64,000 nt of DNA. Origin: Glandiceps talaboti. Lineage: Eukaryota; Hemichordata; Enteropneusta; Spengelidae. This document shows positions 61,792 through 64,000 of the stretch, piece by piece. How positions within the stretch are numbered: the stretch's first letter is position 1; each line of letters opens with the position of its first letter. The position numbers were made by a program, and so were the translations under genes. The stretch is taken from positions 26,001,114 to 26,065,113 of the forward strand of contig NC_135557.1 in NCBI RefSeq assembly GCF_964340395.1. Direction: 5' to 3'. Under the pieces are notes generated by a model. It was not told the DNA's origin. It did not search any database and was given only the letters and a program-made list of their open reading frames with translations.

Positions 61792-64000
61792 AAACAACTT
61801 TAAAGTAAAAAACTGCTGGACCCATTGCTTTGATATTTACTTCTGATGTCTAGTTGGGAAATTGTTGGGTTTTGGGTCAAAAATGTGATTTTTGGTTAAA
61901 AAAAACTTAAACTCCAAAACTACTGGGCAGATTGGCATGAAATTTGGTGGGAACATTCTTAGGGGTGAGTAAGTTAAGATTTGTTCATGACATGATGATT
62001 CCCTTAGTAATATGCAAATTAGGTGTAAAAATGTGAATTTTGGTCAAAAATTTATATCTCAAAAAGTACTTGGTCAGTGAGACTGAAACTTAGTGAGATG
62101 TTTCTCGAAGTGTTAATCTGCAGATTTTCTTCAAAATATGTTGACACAATTGGCTCTAGCAATCATGACCATGCCCTTAGTAACAACCAAATGGCAGTAT
62201 ATTTTGGTCAAATAACGTCATCATCTGTAGGCAAGTGAGTAAACATTCAAAAAATGTAAGCAAATTTGCTTAGCAACAAGACCACGCTCATAGTAACAGC
62301 CAAATGATCACGTATATTGCAAAGATAATGTCAGGAATTCATACACAAGTGAACAAAAACATTAAAAAATGTATGCAACTATATCTAGCAACATGACCAC
62401 GCCCATAGCAACAGCCAAATGATCGCGTATATCGCAAAGATAGCAGCATGGTTGGATAGGCAAATGGATAGTCATTCAACAAATGAACACCTATTGTTAA
62501 CATGGACTAGCATATGGATAAACATTTTTAAAAACTATGTACAGTTGTGCTACAATGCCATTATCGGTATTTTTTTATATCAAAATCTATACTTCAAAAA
62601 TGTTTTTAAAAGTGACTGCTCACTTTATACATAATGCTAAGTAAGGGTTTGAGTTTTATTTTTTAAAAACAAAGTAAGAGCAAATGTTTAGTATTTGTAT
62701 TTTAGAGGCACATAAATTAAAACACTGAAATACAATATGGAATCATCCATGGAAAGAAAAGTCTTTACGGTGCTGTTGAGATACACCAGAGTCGGTCATA
62801 CCTCCTAGCCATAATATCCTGTTTACTGCGCTGTCGAGATACACCGGTACGGTAGCTTAAATTGTCGTACCTTCTAGCCTTAACTTGATATCCAGATTAT
62901 TGCACTGTCGAGATACACTGGCAGCTAGTGGTACCTCCTAGCCCTCATAGCCTGTTTACTGCGCTGTCGGCGTACCTCCTAACATCATAGCCTGTTTACT
63001 GCGCTGTCGGCGTACCTCTCAGCCCTCATAGCCTGTTTACTGCGCTGTCGGCGTACCTCCAAGCCCTCATAGCCTGTTTACTGCGCTGTCGGCGTACCTC
63101 CTAGCCTTATAGCCTGTTTACTGCGCTGTCGGCATACCTCCTAACCCTCACTATAGCCTGTTTTGCACTGTCGGCGTACCTCCTAGCCTTATAGCCTGTT
63201 TACTGCGCTGTCGGCGTACCTCCTAGCCCTCATAGCCTGTTTACTGCATTGTCGAGATACACCGGTGGTTGGTCGTACCTCCTAACACTCGTATTCTGCT
63301 CATATCATCTCATGGCTGAAGGGCCTACACGCTGTCATCGAAATTTTTCAATTCGTTATTACATATCAACTTTGACAATGTAATCATTACAACTGGAGAA
63401 TACGATTGAGGGCTAGGAGGTACGATCAGCTAATCTCGACAGCGCAGTAAACAAGGACTACTAATACACGACATTTAGCATTTTAGTGCCTGAACTTCAG
63501 TAAATTGGATGTGAAGTATGACATTATGTCATCAAATCTTTGAAGTATGACATTACGTCATCAAATCTTTGAAGTATGACATTACGTCATCAAATCTTTG
63601 AAGTATGACATTATGTCATCAAATCTTTGAAGTATGACATTACGTCATCAAATCTTTGAAGTATGACATTACGTCATCAAATCTTTGAAGTATGACATTA
63701 CGTCATCAAATCTTTGAAGTATGACATTACGTCATCAAATTTTTACATCTATATCTTTATAATAATCAAAATATTTTGTGACAAATTATAAGTTATATAC
63801 ATAATAAAACTGACCAAGTTCATTAGCGTTAATTAATAGTAATTGTATTTATTCAAACCATTTCACCAAAAAGATCGAAATATTAAAAGTTGATATCGAT
63901 CGATATAATTGGAACTCCTTCACCGAAGCACTTTCGTTGGGGATATTTTCGAATGTTCGACAACTGTTGCTGAAGATGGACTTAACTGAAGAGAACCTAC
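58769..64000 (+). CDS. METTL24/FkbM-like type II membrane methyltransferase-related protein (5' part, runs off the window)
   Basis: Four exons join in phase: 58769-58885 (ATG at 58801), 60585-60783, 61141-61279, 63874 to the window end. The product starts [20 protein letters not shown], a type II signal anchor, then [20 protein letters not shown] and GDCIVY, which parallels the C(I/L)VYSFG entry to METTL24-like domains, then [20 protein letters not shown], then [19 protein letters not shown] and [20 protein letters not shown]. In the family the last part reads LK(I/M)D(I/V)EGxEW; here it is DIDRYNW, so the acidic residues and Trp remain but EG is lost. The SAM-binding SFGxG segment is also absent between CIVY and the next exon, so either an exon is missed or the enzyme is altered. 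It probably acts in the Golgi lumen; activity is unproven. Confidence 0.68.
58886..60584. other. METTL24-like intron 1
   Basis: No exon. (TCCA)n/(TCCG)n tracts at 60320-60548. Open frames at 59023, 59327 and 59674 carry no motif I recognise. Confidence 0.45.
60320..60548. repeat. (TCCG)n and (TCCA)n microsatellite with longer-period tail
   Basis: A TCCG run, then a TCCA run, then units of 'aagtaatccatccatccacc' with variants. Pro-Ser-Ile-His frames are artefacts. Confidence 0.93.
60585..60783 (+). CDS. METTL24-like exon 2
   Basis: Acceptor atacttttatacag; codes from [20 protein letters not shown] to NGDCIVYIQ; donor AAT|gtgagt. Confidence 0.65.
61141..61279 (+). CDS. METTL24-like exon 3
   Basis: Acceptor ttacttgtggggtag is weak but restores phase exactly; codes [20 protein letters not shown] and [13 protein letters not shown]; donor AAC|gtaagt. 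Confidence 0.6.
61720..62420. repeat. (CTGT)n tract and a following dispersed repeat
   Basis: About 16 CTGT units followed by sequence with repeated phrases such as 'agcaac(a)tgaccacgcccata' and 'caaatgatc(a/g)cgtat', each seen two or three times, which suggests an old tandem or dispersed element. Confidence 0.6.
62770..63290. repeat. About 41-bp tandem repeat, roughly 11 copies
   Basis: The unit is 'cctcctagccctcatagcct' plus 'gtttactgcgctgtcggcgta'; the outer copies are longer and contain 'cgagatacaccgg'. An inverted single copy lies at 63401-63455. Confidence 0.85.
63401..63455. repeat. Inverted copy of the 41-bp repeat unit
   Basis: 'gagggctaggaggtacgatc' and 'tcgacagcgcagtaaacaag' are the reverse complement of the longer-type unit; together with 62770-63290 this makes a foldback structure. 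Confidence 0.75.
63512..63743. repeat. 29-bp minisatellite with CRE-like sites, eight copies
   Basis: The unit is 'tgaagtatgacattacgtca' plus 'tcaaatctt'. Six of eight copies carry TTACGTCA, a match to ATF/CREB-type sites; the other two read TTATGTCA. The array is about 130 bp upstream of the METTL24-like exon 4. Confidence 0.9.
63874..64000 (+). CDS. METTL24-like exon 4 (cut by the window end)
   Basis: Acceptor tttcaccaaaaag (weak pyrimidine tract); phase 0 with exon 3; codes [20 protein letters not shown] and [17 protein letters not shown] to the edge. The LKxDxxxxxW pattern is the family's best signature. Confidence 0.68.
   Translation, partial: MEILKVDIDRYNWNSFTEALSLGIFSNVRQLLLKMDLTEENL

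Overview
The window is AT-rich nuclear DNA of an animal. Genes are split by introns with GT/AG borders, single-exon bacterial-type genes are absent, and there is an extraordinary load of micro- and minisatellites, foldback elements, a tRNA-derived SINE and a LINE. The gene content (PKNOX/PREP homeobox, TMEM218, SDHC, CKS1, a METTL24-like protein) says bilaterian. Head-to-head linkage of PKNOX and TMEM218 resembles what I recall of vertebrates, the SINE carries a Deu-type central domain, and many introns begin with a minisatellite that includes the 5' splice site, a habit I recall being described in amphioxus. An invertebrate deuterostome, amphioxus first and hemichordate second, is my best guess; the sequence alone does not prove it.

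Layout. 1-2.4 kb: a minus-strand first exon coding a signal peptide; its gene runs leftwards. 2.4-9.4 kb: no convincing gene; a 324-bp palindromic element, several minisatellites and a small inverted-repeat element. 9.4-20.5 kb: a seven-coding-exon PKNOX/PREP TALE homeobox gene on the minus strand (612 aa) plus a likely non-coding first exon in a CpG-containing promoter area. 20.5-24.4 kb: gene-poor, with long (CT)n and (CATA)n tracts. 24.4-26.6 kb: a minus-strand gene for an unrecognised charged 185-aa protein, divergent from TMEM218 (plus strand, three exons, 26.8-34.2 kb, 115 aa). 34.5-38.4 kb: repeats, a SINE, a hAT-like element and a MULE-like foldback element with a 9-bp target duplication. 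38.5-43.2 kb: SDHC on the minus strand (six coding exons, 191 aa). 43.2-49.6 kb: CKS1 on the plus strand (three coding exons, 80 aa), sharing a very short divergent promoter with SDHC; its second intron holds about 4 kb of a 35-bp minisatellite. 53.5-56.1 kb: a 5'-truncated, frameshifted LINE of the CR1/L2 type. 57.5 kb to the end: the 5' part of a plus-strand type II membrane protein with METTL24/FkbM-like methyltransferase features, running off the right edge.

The most striking structure is shared by four genes. In five introns (two of PKNOX, one each of TMEM218, SDHC and CKS1) a tandem array starts inside the upstream exon or exactly at its end, so the exon tail plus the 5' splice donor is copied 10 to 20 times into the intron. 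In TMEM218 each 80-bp unit also carries a 3'-splice-like tract, making every copy a potential 37-nt micro-exon. TMEM218 also has its stop-codon region amplified four times, and CKS1 has a 121-bp duplication of an acceptor plus the start of exon 2. None of the genes form an operon; they are housekeeping or regulatory genes arranged in divergent pairs.
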